Source: Ahrensia kielensis DSM 5890 (lineage in GTDB: Bacteria > Pseudomonadota > Alphaproteobacteria > Rhizobiales > Rhizobiaceae). From it: a DNA stretch of 63,356 bases. How positions within the stretch are numbered: position 1 is the stretch's first letter; each line of letters begins with the position of its first letter. The stretch spans positions 1 to 63,356 of the forward strand of contig NZ_KB894535.1 in NCBI RefSeq assembly GCF_000374465.1. The letters run 5' to 3'. Positions 26,945-35,320 of this stretch are shown here, in pieces. Under the pieces are notes generated by a model, which saw only the letters and a list, made by a program, of their open reading frames with translations, searched no databases and had not been told where the DNA came from. The position numbers were made by a program, and so were the translations under genes.

Positions 26945-27812
26945 GCACATAACCCCTCCGAGTACCATGGCTCTTTTGCGTCGCAACCCTGCAGCCCTGG
27001 CTGCTGCTATGTTGTTGTTTGTGTTGGTACTTGCTGCGCTTTTTGTCGCTCCAATTCTAGTTGATGCTGCATCATCAACGGACCTAAGAGGTCGCAATGC
27101 ACCTCCTTTTGATTTTGGACGTAATTGGCTTTTTGTACTAGGTGCTGATGCTTTGGGTCGGCCTATACTGCCGCGCATCATCGTGGCTGCTCAAAACACG
27201 CTGCTTATTGCAGGTTGTTCTGTGGTTTTTGCACTTGGCGTCGGTAGCGGGCTAGGCCTTATCGCAGGCTATGTGGGCGGGACAATCTCTCAAATTTTGA
27301 TGCGTGTCGCAGACATCATAATGTCGTTTCCATCATTATTATTGGCGGTCATCGTTCTTTATATGCTTGAGCCATCGATTTTTAATCTTGTGATTGTTCT
27401 GACAATTACGCGGATTCCTGTTTATTTACGTACGACCCGTGCTGAAGTGATGGAAATACGCAAACGCATGTTCGTGCAGGCTTCGGCAGTGATGGGAGCT
27501 TCACACCTGCGCATTATTTTGACACATATACTGCCAATCGTGCTGCCTACTTTAATGACAATTGCGACGCTTGAGTTTGCATTCGTTGTTCTCGCTGAAA
27601 GTTCGTTGTCATTCTTGGGTATAGGAATTCAACCACCTGATATCACTTGGGGTATGATGGTCGCACAAGGAAAGCCTTACCTTACACAAGCTTGGTGGCT
27701 TTCATTCTGGCCAGGCCTTGCGATCATTCTGACAACTTTATCACTGGCATTATTATCAAATTGGATGCGCCTTGCTTTTGATCCAGCACAACGTTGGAGG
27801 TTGGAATTATGA
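26913..27812 (+). CDS. ABC transporter permease (DppC-like)
   Basis: Second inner-membrane permease of the peptide-type importer, about 299 residues from ATG 26913, which overlaps the first permease gene by 32 bp. It has the N-terminal helix RRNPAALAAAMLLFVLVLAA, the periplasmic segment FVLGADALGRPILPRII (the DppC-type GTD.GRD region), and the coupling stretch RMFVQASAVMGASHLRIILT. AESSLSFLGIGIQPPDITWG is the C-terminal DppC hallmark. It shares a start/stop overlap with the ATPase gene downstream. An internal ATG at 26967 is a less likely start. Confidence 0.85.
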   Translation: MQHSTPELVPEHITPPSTMALLRRNPAALAAAMLLFVLVLAALFVAPILVDAASSTDLRGRNAPPFDFGRNWLFVLGADALGRPILPRIIVAAQNTLLIAGCSVVFALGVGSGLGLIAGYVGGTISQILMRVADIIMSFPSLLLAVIVLYMLEPSIFNLVIVLTITRIPVYLRTTRAEVMEIRKRMFVQASAVMGASHLRIILTHILPIVLPTLMTIATLEFAFVVLAESSLSFLGIGIQPPDITWGMMVAQGKPYLTQAWWLSFWPGLAIILTTLSLALLSNWMRLAFDPAQRWRLEL

Positions 27813-29413
27813 TGGGAAACAAAGTGGAGCATCTTCTCGACGTTCGAAACCTTAGCATTGAATTTCATGGTGGGCGGGGCATTACACGCGCAGTCAAAGG
27901 GGTAAGTTTTCATCTTAATAAAGGGGAAACGCTCGGTATTCTTGGAGAGAGTGGATCAGGTAAGTCGGTATCTACTAGCGCTATTATGGGGCTACTTGAT
28001 CAACCACCTGCGCGAATTACTTCGGGGGAAGTGCTGTTTGACGGGGTAGACCTGTTGCAGATTTCTGAAAGAGCGCGTCGAGATATTAATGGACGCCGCA
28101 TAGCTATGGTATTCCAGGACCCTGCTGCTTATCTGAATCCTGTTCAGAAGGTTGGCAGACAGATAATGGAAATGATGACACTGCACGGTGTCTCGCGACA
28201 TGAGGCGCGTGAACGGACGCTTGAATTAGCAAAGCGCGTTCGTATTCCTGACGCTAGCAAACGTCTCGATGCTTATCCTCATCAGTTTTCAGGTGGCCAA
28301 CGCCAACGTTTGATGATCGCAATGGCTCTTGCGATGAAGCCTGAAATTTTGATCGCTGATGAGCCGACAACCGCGCTTGACGTTACTGTGCAGAGCGAAA
28401 TTATTGAGTTGCTTGTTGAGTTGCGCGAAGAGATGGGACTGGCGATGATTATGATTTCTCATGATCTAGGGTTGGTTTCGAAAGTCGCTGATCGATTACT
28501 GGTTATGAAAGATGGCGAAATTGTTGAGCAGGGTGTGTCAGAGGTAATCGTCAAAGCGCCTTCGCACCCTTATACGCGTAAGCTTCTACAAGCCGTTCCG
28601 GGGCAGGTGCGCAAAGATGCAAGTCGCCCAGATGGGGACCCGCTACTTAAAGTCCGTAATTTAGCGCAGACTTATGGAACTGTGCAGGTTTTGAAAGATA
28701 TCTCTTTTGACCTTCATTCAGGCGAGACTGTTGCAGTTGTAGGCGAAAGTGGATCAGGGAAATCGACTCTAACTCGCAGCTTACTGATGATGGAAAAACC
28801 GTCACACGGAACAATTCATCTTGATAAGCAAGATCTCGTCAACGCCACAGCCGCGGAGCGTGGTCAAGTGCGTCGCAGAATGCAGATGATCTTTCAGGAC
28901 CCAGGACAATCTCTCAACCCACGTTGGAGTGTCAGTGCGATAATATCTGAACCTTGGAGAATTCATCGTGACGTCCTGCCACCGAAACGTCACCGTGACC
29001 GTATTGTTGAGTTATTGGAGCTTGTTGGTTTAAGTTCGGAACATGCAACAAGGCATGCTGGGCAATTCTCTGGTGGTCAGAAGCAGCGTATCGCTATTGC
29101 ACGCGCGCTTGCACTCAATCCAGAAATTTTGATTTGTGATGAAGCTGTTTCTGCTCTTGATGCATCAATCCAAGCACAAATCGTGGAGCTCTTACAGTCG
29201 CTGCAACGCGAACTGGGTATTGCATATCTCTTCGTTGCTCACGACTTACCATTGGTACGGGCATTTGCTGATTGGATAATGGTGTTTCAAGCGGGCGAGC
29301 TTGTTGAGCAAAATACGCCGGCAAACATTTTCGGATCGCCGCAACACGAATATACGAAACAGCTCATCCGTAGCAATGAGAAGTACGAGATCGCGGCACT
29401 CACGTATTCGTGA
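27809..29413 (+). CDS. Fused two-domain ABC ATPase (DppD-DppF type)
   Basis: Cytoplasmic ATPase of 534 residues joining the two ATP-binding proteins of a peptide-type importer into one chain. Domain 1 has Walker [14 protein letters not shown], signature [15 protein letters not shown] and Walker [13 protein letters not shown]; domain 2 (from about 280) has [27 protein letters not shown] and [12 protein letters not shown], in which Ala replaces the usual Pro. [13 protein letters not shown] ends domain 1, as in the DppD family. The start at 27809 overlaps the permease stop (ATGA). The fusion form is common in alphaproteobacteria. Confidence 0.9.
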   Translation: MMGNKVEHLLDVRNLSIEFHGGRGITRAVKGVSFHLNKGETLGILGESGSGKSVSTSAIMGLLDQPPARITSGEVLFDGVDLLQISERARRDINGRRIAMVFQDPAAYLNPVQKVGRQIMEMMTLHGVSRHEARERTLELAKRVRIPDASKRLDAYPHQFSGGQRQRLMIAMALAMKPEILIADEPTTALDVTVQSEIIELLVELREEMGLAMIMISHDLGLVSKVADRLLVMKDGEIVEQGVSEVIVKAPSHPYTRKLLQAVPGQVRKDASRPDGDPLLKVRNLAQTYGTVQVLKDISFDLHSGETVAVVGESGSGKSTLTRSLLMMEKPSHGTIHLDKQDLVNATAAERGQVRRRMQMIFQDPGQSLNPRWSVSAIISEPWRIHRDVLPPKRHRDRIVELLELVGLSSEHATRHAGQFSGGQKQRIAIARALALNPEILICDEAVSALDASIQAQIVELLQSLQRELGIAYLFVAHDLPLVRAFADWIMVFQAGELVEQNTPANIFGSPQHEYTKQLIRSNEKYEIAALTYS

Positions 29414-29441
29414 GGCTTATCCCGACAGGAGATTTTGAGAT

Positions 29442-30470
29442 ATGATAGACTATTTTAAATGGCCCGCCATTGTGACGGTGCTTGGGCTATTTCTTGGTGC
29501 TTGGTTGGGATGGAGCGTTAGCGGCACGCTTGCTGGTGCTGCCGGGGCATTCTTCATTACGGCTATATTGTCGATACTGGAAATTTCTCTTTCATTCGAC
29601 AATGCAATTGTAAATGCTAACAAGCTGCGTGACATGTCACCGATATGGCGGCAGCGCTTTTTAACATGGGGAATTCTCATTGCCGTGTTTGGCATGCGGA
29701 TAATTTTCCCATTGGCTGTTGTATGCATAGCAGCCGCTATATCGCCTTGGGCAGCGGTTCAACTAGCTTGGAGCGAGCCTTCAGAATATGCAAAAATTAT
29801 GTCGCAGGCGCATATGTCGATTGCTGCTTTTGGCGGTAGTTTTCTAATGCTCGTCGCGCTGGATTTCTTTCTCGATACAAAAAAGGAAGTGCATTGGGCA
29901 TTATGGATTGAAGCGAGAAGCGCGTTACTTGGCAACGTCAAGGGAGCAGGTGTTGCTATTGTTCTTGCGCTATTGCTGGGCGTGTCCATGGCGCTTTCAG
30001 ATGAGCAGCAGGCTGATTTCGTCATCGCAGGTTCATGGGGCATTCTGACTTTTCTCGCAGTGTCGAGCTTAGGTCATTTTTTGGACCGAAGCACTGGGCG
30101 AGATGTTGCTGTGAGCGGCGGATTAGGTGCATTTCTTTACTTAGAAGTCCTCGATGCAAGCTTTTCGTTTGACGGTGTCGTTGGCGCGTTCGCTTTAACT
30201 CAAAACCTTTTTATCATCGCTATCGGCCTTGGTATCGGAGCAATGTATGTACGGGCGATGACAATTATGCTTGTCGATAATCGAACTCTTAATGATTATC
30301 GATACCTTGAACATGGTGCATTCTATGCAATCTTAGCACTTTCGATGATTATGTTTTTGCAAGCGGTATTCCATGTACCTGAAATTGTTACCGGCTTAAT
30401 TGGCGCAGGATTAATTTGCTTAGCATTTTTGTCTTCGCTTCGGTTCAATCGCAGAGTGGAGCAACGTTAA
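29442..30470 (+). CDS. DUF475 membrane protein (TerC/Alx superfamily)
   Basis: Integral membrane protein of 342 residues with about nine hydrophobic segments, of the DUF475 branch of the TerC superfamily. Paired family motifs EISLSFDNAIVNANKL (first half) and VLDASFSFDGVVGAFALT (second half) carry the acidic residues thought to bind metal in TerC relatives; TLNDYRYLEHGAFYAI is typical of the branch. It starts 28 bp after the ABC ATPase gene with CAGGAGATTTTGAG before the ATG, so it is probably co-transcribed with the transporter. Members are linked to metal (for example manganese) handling and tellurite resistance; the role beside a sugar-acid unit is unknown. Confidence 0.8.
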   Translation: MIDYFKWPAIVTVLGLFLGAWLGWSVSGTLAGAAGAFFITAILSILEISLSFDNAIVNANKLRDMSPIWRQRFLTWGILIAVFGMRIIFPLAVVCIAAAISPWAAVQLAWSEPSEYAKIMSQAHMSIAAFGGSFLMLVALDFFLDTKKEVHWALWIEARSALLGNVKGAGVAIVLALLLGVSMALSDEQQADFVIAGSWGILTFLAVSSLGHFLDRSTGRDVAVSGGLGAFLYLEVLDASFSFDGVVGAFALTQNLFIIAIGLGIGAMYVRAMTIMLVDNRTLNDYRYLEHGAFYAILALSMIMFLQAVFHVPEIVTGLIGAGLICLAFLSSLRFNRRVEQR

Positions 30471-30591
30471 TAGGGCAATTATCGCTTAATTTCTAGGCCT
30501 GCCTCACGCACGACGGGCTTGCCTAAATTGACACCGCGGACGGGGGAGTCAGTGAATTACCGCTATTTGAAAACCGCGATAATTTTCTGCC

Positions 30592-31140
30592 ATGACAACG
30601 AAAAACCCTTTCAAGTATTTTAAAACTTCGCCTGAAATCATCAAACTAGCGGTGATGTATTATGTTCGGTTTCCACTCAGTTTACGGCAAGTGGAGGATA
30701 TTCTGCACGAACGCGGAATCGATATTTGTCACGAAACTGCGCGATCTTGGTGGAGCCGTTTTGGACCGATGTTGGCAAAAGAAGTTAGGCATCAACGGGC
30801 AGGGAGCCACTCAAACTGGCGTTGACATATAGAAGAGGTTTTCGTCAGAATAAAAGGTGAAAGATACTATCCGTTGACCGGCAGGTGAATGCGAAGCAAT
30901 CACCGAGAGTTTTGGCGCGATATTGACCAAGAAGGAACAGTGCTGGAAAGCTTTGTTTCAAAGCGTCGAGATCGCCGCGCGGCATTAAAAGTATTACGAA
31001 AACTGCTTTCCAAATATGGTTCTCCCGCTGCAATAGTGACGGATAAACTAGTTTCCTATGGAGCTGCTTTGCAAGACTTTGGTATCCGACATCGCCATGA
31101 AACAGGGCAGTATCAGCAGGCAAAAACTGTATTTTCTTAG
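30592..31140 (+). pseudogene. IS6-family transposase remnant, copy 1
   Basis: One frame reads MTTKNPFKYFKTSPEIIKLA, VRFPLSLRQVEDILHERGID and CHETARSWWSRFGP, then stops (30823-30825), and after the stop continues in the same frame with HIEEVFVRIKGERYY, an aberrant segment with another stop, then EGTVLESFVSKRRDRRAALK and PAAIVTDKLVSYGAALQDFG. This is an IS6-type DDE transposase with in-frame stops; the first catalytic Asp is Glu, the second Asp (VTD) is kept, and the C terminus with the catalytic Glu is lost after RHETGQYQ. The 50 bases before the start match copy 2 at 61230-61282. The element is inactive. Confidence 0.88.
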
Positions 31141-31283
31141 AATACGATATCAGGCGACCCGGCAGCGTTGATAAATACGGCAGCCAATAAGTATTTATCG
31201 CCTCCAAACAAAGACGGCCTGCCTAGCTCGTTCGCGCTCAACATTGGCATATTGGCCACCGTTAAATGACAGATCGTGTTCTG

Positions 31284-31395
31284 TTTATGCGATGAGTTCG
31301 CTGAGTATGGCTCGGACGCGACGGTAAATATTGCAGGCAAGCTCACCAAACAATTGCCTTCGTATGAGACAAGTTGTCGCCAGAAATCGCTCATT
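31284..31395. repeat. Short diverged repeat A (partner at 44144)
   Basis: About 110 bases starting TATGCGATGAGTTCGCTG align by eye with 44144-44258, which starts TATGCGTTGAGTTCGCTG, with CAATTGCCTTC/AAATTGCCTTC also aligned. On the minus strand this copy has an open tail ending RRVRAILSELIA. Both copies adjoin mobile-element debris, so a decayed element end is likely; the family is not recognised. The rest of 31141-31409 shows no gene. Confidence 0.5.
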
Positions 31396-31409
31396 TTTAT
31401 GTACTTCGC

Positions 31410-32327
31410 TTATGCGAGCTCGCGGTGTATTTTAATAAAAGCGCTGGGAGAGAAGCCGTGGTGACGTGAGAAGACCATGCCAAAAGCACTTGCGGAGCCA
31501 TAGCCAACACGAAGAGCGATTTCATTATTACTCAACCCGCCGCGTAGCAATAGATCACGCGCCACGGCCATTCGCCAAGCGGTGACATACTCCATTGGAG
31601 TGCTGCCAACTTCTTTTCGAAAACGTTCGAAAAAACCGGATCGTGACATGCCTGATTCTCGTGCAAGCTCAGCAATCGACAAGGCCTGTGATGCGTCCGC
31701 GTGAATACGATGTAGAGCGCTGGAGAGTTGCGGGTCAGACATGCTGCGCAACATACCTGGGGGCAGAGTTTTTCCGGATGTCGACCGCACAGCATCGACC
31801 ATTAGCACTTCGAGAAGACGCTCCAAAATCATACTTCTTGCTGGGCGATCTGCACTAGTCTCTTCATGGATCATATGCACCAGTGCCATGAGCCGATTAT
31901 GCCCAGAAACATGGATCATTTCTGGTAGGAGCGAAAGTAAAAGCTCTCTTTCGGGTGTCTTGAATTGGCAATGACCTATGAGTGCGCGTAGTTCAACCGG
32001 CGCTGAAACGGGGCCCAAATGGAAAGTGCCCGGTCCGATCTTAAGGGGCAAATGAGGCGCATGAGGCGAGGGATTGGGGCTACTGGACATCGTAAAGCGG
32101 TGGATGTCAGGAATTAAAACAAAATCTCCAGCGTTAAGCGTGACCGCATCGCGGTCGGGAATTTTGAGGTAGCAGCGTCCTGATACGACCGCGCAATAAA
32201 ACGGACTTGCCATGTCATGCCGTTCGACCTGCCACTGTCCACTCGCCTCGACAATCTTCGAAATTGAAGGCTGTGGCTTCAATAGGGCAATTACGCTGGA
32301 GAGAGGATCTGTTGGGTTATCAGTCAT
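31410..32327 (-). CDS. AraC-family regulator with cupin sensor
   Basis: Transcription regulator of 305 residues. The N-terminal cupin-type (AraC_binding/cupin_6) sensor includes ASPFYCAVVSGRCYLKI and TLNAGDFVLIPDIHRFTM; the C-terminal double HTH (about 205-300) has LSIAELARESGMSRSGFFER and the second helix pair LSNNEIALRVGYGSASAFG followed by FSRHHGFSPSAF. It is divergent from an SDR gene at 32426 that it probably activates. Related regulators often respond to aromatic or quinone-like compounds and stress; no effector can be named. Its C-terminal end lies next to decayed IS sequence but looks complete. Confidence 0.88.
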   Translation of the reverse strand: MTDNPTDPLSSVIALLKPQPSISKIVEASGQWQVERHDMASPFYCAVVSGRCYLKIPDRDAVTLNAGDFVLIPDIHRFTMSSSPNPSPHAPHLPLKIGPGTFHLGPVSAPVELRALIGHCQFKTPERELLLSLLPEMIHVSGHNRLMALVHMIHEETSADRPARSMILERLLEVLMVDAVRSTSGKTLPPGMLRSMSDPQLSSALHRIHADASQALSIAELARESGMSRSGFFERFRKEVGSTPMEYVTAWRMAVARDLLLRGGLSNNEIALRVGYGSASAFGMVFSRHHGFSPSAFIKIHRELA

Positions 32328-32332
32328 AATGT

Positions 32333-32361
32333 TTGGACTTTTGATGGTCTAGATTGGACTT
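32333..32361. promoter_or_regulatory. Direct repeat in AraC/SDR intergenic region
   Basis: TTGGACTT occurs at 32333-32340 and 32354-32361, 21 bp apart, which is two helical turns. Direct repeats with this spacing between divergent genes are typical AraC-family half-sites. Confidence 0.45.
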
Positions 32362-32425
32362 ATGAATATAGATAATCCATGATTTTTTGTCTATCTCCTT
32401 TAAACGCACATAAAGGAGTTGATTA

Positions 32426-33184
32426 ATGTCCCGCGTTCTCATCACAGGTTGCTCTTCCGGATTCGGCCAATCTATAGCTAAGCGCTTTCTCGAAGAGGGA
32501 TGGCATGTTGTTGCTACAATGCGCTCACCCTCAACCGAAGGATTACCTTCATCTGATCGTTTGCAGTTGCTACCGCTCGATGTCACTGATCCCAACAGTA
32601 TCGCAAGTGCCTTAGAAAAGGCTGGTCCACTTGATGCGCTGATAAACAACGCTGGGGTGGGCATGTTGAACGTATTAGAGGGAGCTGAAATCGCGAAAGC
32701 GCGTGAGCTCTTTGAAGTCAATGTGCTTGGAGCAATGGCAATGACGCAGGCCGTCATGCCAAGTATGCGAACGCGGCGCAAGGGTGTGATTGTAAATATC
32801 AGTTCCAGCGTCACACTACGCGCCCTACCAGCATTGTCTATCTATAGCGCTAGTAAGGCAGCGTTAAATGCCTTCACAATGAGCTTTGCTTTAGAGGCAG
32901 AAGAGTTTGGTGTTCGCGCTAGGCTGGTTTTACCGGGCAGTGCTCCAGAAACAGCTTTCGGACGCAATGCCGTGGCGCGAATGGGTATGGATGCGCCAGA
33001 GGTATATGAGCCCTACATGCAGTCTATCTTTCAGGCCCGAAAAGCTACAACCGAATTTACACAAGCGCAGGATGTGGCAAGCGCCGTTTGGCGCGCGGTC
33101 ACCGATATTAACGCACCAATGATGTTACCCGCAGGAGCGGATGCTGAAACATGGTTTCGCGAGGAAGGAATCTTCGCCGCTTAA
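32426..33184 (+). CDS. Short-chain dehydrogenase/reductase
   Basis: NAD(P)-dependent oxidoreductase of the classical SDR family, 252 residues. The cofactor motif is LITGCSSGFGQSIAKRFLEE (residues 5-24), followed by INNAGVGM, the catalytic Ser in VNISSSVTLRALP and YSASKAALNAF with Tyr and Lys near 140. AAGGAG stands seven bases before the ATG. It is divergent from the AraC regulator and followed by an alpha/beta hydrolase gene 56 bp later, so the three form a small regulated module. Substrate unknown. Confidence 0.9.
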   Translation: MSRVLITGCSSGFGQSIAKRFLEEGWHVVATMRSPSTEGLPSSDRLQLLPLDVTDPNSIASALEKAGPLDALINNAGVGMLNVLEGAEIAKARELFEVNVLGAMAMTQAVMPSMRTRRKGVIVNISSSVTLRALPALSIYSASKAALNAFTMSFALEAEEFGVRARLVLPGSAPETAFGRNAVARMGMDAPEVYEPYMQSIFQARKATTEFTQAQDVASAVWRAVTDINAPMMLPAGADAETWFREEGIFAA

Positions 33185-33240
33185 TCTGCGACGTCGAGAC
33201 ATCTAAATTTAATAGTAAGTCCCGTTAGGAAATGAAGTAA

Positions 33241-34185
33241 ATGAACCGACTGATTGATCTTGCGCGTCATCTGCCCACGCCTAAAGCTGTAATGACTGTG
33301 GCCTATACACCTATTCAGCTTGAGATGCCCGGCAGAACACCACTCGAACTGCGACTAACGGCTCCGGCAGAGGGGCGCGACTTGCCCATCGTCTTGCTGT
33401 CTCATGGGTTTGGGCCGTCGCATTACATTCCTTCCAAAGACGGTTATGCGCCACTCGCACAATTCTGGGCTGAACGCGGTCTAGCCGTTATTCAGCCAAC
33501 TCACGCCAGCTCTCGTGTCGGAGGACTTGATGCAAGTCATCCAGAAGCCCCGTTCTTTTGGCGCGAAAGGGCTGATGAAATGCGCGCAATTCTTGATCAA
33601 CTTGACGAGATTGAACGGCAAGCTCCAGCGGTAGCGGAACGCCTTGATCATCTTCAGATCGCAGTTGCTGGACATTCCTTCGGTGGCCATACTTGCGCAC
33701 TTCTTTTGGGGGCTAGCTTGAATGGGGAAAATTTCTCAGACCCGCGTATCTGTGCCGGGATTTTGCTGGCCACTCCGGGACGTGGCGGTAACGACATGAC
33801 ACCCGAGAGTGCTGAGCGGTTTCCCTTTTTTGATGTGGACTTCAGCCGCATTGAAAAACCAACGCTTGTGGTCTGCGGAGCAGATGATGATCCTCATTTC
33901 ACCAGTCGTGGACCTGATTGGCACGCAGATGCTTTTTACGGTGCACCCGCTGCCGACGCACTGCTGATGGTCGCTGGTGTAGGGCATGGGCTTGGCGGGA
34001 TTGCTGGATTGGATGCCAAAGAAACTGAAACTGAGAACCCCGATGCTCTAGAGATGACACGGCGACTTACGACTGCTTGGTTGCGCAAACAATTTGGTCT
34101 TGGTTCTTCAGACTGGGAGGAGGGGAAAGTTGCTCTGCGAAATAAGGCGGCAGGCATAGGAACAGTTTATACAAAAACAGAGTGA
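33241..34185 (+). CDS. Alpha/beta hydrolase (dienelactone hydrolase/PAF-AH-like)
   Basis: Predicted esterase-type alpha/beta hydrolase of 314 residues. PIVLLSHGFGPSHYIPS holds the oxyanion region, IAVAGHSFGGHTCALLLG carries the nucleophile Ser146, TLVVCGADDDPHF includes the likely acidic residue and MVAGVGHGLGGI the catalytic His. No signal peptide is visible, so it is probably cytoplasmic. It follows the SDR gene in the AraC-controlled module. The substrate cannot be named; lactone or ester cleavage is the general family role. Confidence 0.83.
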   Translation: MNRLIDLARHLPTPKAVMTVAYTPIQLEMPGRTPLELRLTAPAEGRDLPIVLLSHGFGPSHYIPSKDGYAPLAQFWAERGLAVIQPTHASSRVGGLDASHPEAPFFWRERADEMRAILDQLDEIERQAPAVAERLDHLQIAVAGHSFGGHTCALLLGASLNGENFSDPRICAGILLATPGRGGNDMTPESAERFPFFDVDFSRIEKPTLVVCGADDDPHFTSRGPDWHADAFYGAPAADALLMVAGVGHGLGGIAGLDAKETETENPDALEMTRRLTTAWLRKQFGLGSSDWEEGKVALRNKAAGIGTVYTKTE

Positions 34186-34218
34186 TTTTCTCTGAAATCC
34201 ACTGCGGAGAAGCCTGTT

Positions 34219-34254
34219 GTTAATGATGGGTAGGATGCTCCGTTCCCCATTAAC
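34219..34254. terminator. Weak hairpin between convergent genes
   Basis: GTTAATG (34219-34225) pairs with CATTAAC (34248-34254), with GGG and CCC adding pairs inside. It lies between the convergent hydrolase and LysR genes and lacks a clear T-run, so its role as terminator is uncertain. Confidence 0.3.
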
Positions 34255-34317
34255 GCACAATGAGCAGATTGGTTTAATTATATGAGGAATGCGCTGGTCT
34301 TAAATGTGGTGGAGGAA

Positions 34318-35217
34318 TTATTGAAAGTATGTGGTAGAAAACTTGTTTCTCTGCTCCATCAAACAAGCGGTAAAGGCTTTCATCAATTGTGATTTTTGAG
34401 AGCCAGGAGGATAAATAATATAAGATCTAAAATTAATTTGCGGCACGAAGGGCTTGAAAATTAGCGTGTCTTGAAAGCCATCTGTTACAAGTGGGTTGAC
34501 CAAACCAATTGCATCACCAGAGAGTGCAAGCGCGCACACTGTTACAGAGTTTGGTGTCTCCACCACGTAGTCTGGCTCAACATTTGAAGCGGCAAGTGCA
34601 GCGTCGAATCTATGACGAGCTCTATCTTCTGGCACTAAGCCTATTAGCTGTTGTCCGGCCAAGAGCTCGGGAGAGATTTCCTCATGGATGGAGAGCGGGT
34701 GGCCGCGACGCATTGCGATAGCTCCCATAAAATTTCCAAAAAGTTGTGTATCTACACCGGAGCGATCAATTTCATCTGCTGCAAGCCCTATGTCATATTG
34801 TCCATCTATCACGCCGTTTCGAATTGCTGATGACCAAGTAATGTGAAGGGTTATACGTACTTTTGGGTTGGTTTTTCTGAAGTTACGAATAGCCGCTGGG
34901 ACAATTGTACCGCTACCAGCCGAGAAACAGCCTATGCGTAGTGTGCCTTCTCCATAATCCCGTATTCTCGCGGCAGCCGTACGTAACCGGTCGAGACCGG
35001 TAAAGCTTGCCTCGACTTCTCTATGAAACAATTGTGCTTCAGGTGTAGCGACAAGACGCCCCCTAATCCGATCGAAGAGAGGAAACTTTAGCTCAGCTTC
35101 CAGCTCTGAAATCAACCGTGATACTGCTGGCTGTGTAATCCCCATCAGTTCGGCCGCCCTGACCGCAGAGCCAGAAATCATAATTGAATGAAACGCTTCG
35201 ACTTGTCTATGCTTCAT
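34318..35217 (-). CDS. LysR-family regulator of the lyase/ABC module
   Basis: LysR-family regulator of 299 residues. The HTH is in KHRQVEAFHSIMISGSAVRA and MGITQPAVSRLISELEAEL; the substrate-binding domain begins near 90 (LRIGCFSAGSGTIVPAAIRN). It is divergent from the PLP-lyase gene at 35321 and shares a 103-bp promoter region with it. The intergenic palindrome TATAGCTATA (35249-35258) is a possible contact site. It probably controls the lyase and the Aap-type transporter downstream. Confidence 0.88.
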   Translation of the reverse strand: MKHRQVEAFHSIMISGSAVRAAELMGITQPAVSRLISELEAELKFPLFDRIRGRLVATPEAQLFHREVEASFTGLDRLRTAAARIRDYGEGTLRIGCFSAGSGTIVPAAIRNFRKTNPKVRITLHITWSSAIRNGVIDGQYDIGLAADEIDRSGVDTQLFGNFMGAIAMRRGHPLSIHEEISPELLAGQQLIGLVPEDRARHRFDAALAASNVEPDYVVETPNSVTVCALALSGDAIGLVNPLVTDGFQDTLIFKPFVPQINFRSYIIYPPGSQKSQLMKAFTACLMEQRNKFSTTYFQ

Positions 35218-35320
35218 AGAAAAATCCTATCAGGTTTAGTTATGGATGTATAGCTATAGATCAGTGGATTTTCTATCTTGTGCACTCAATAGTGCCGTTT
35301 AGGAATTCAGAGGATCATCA

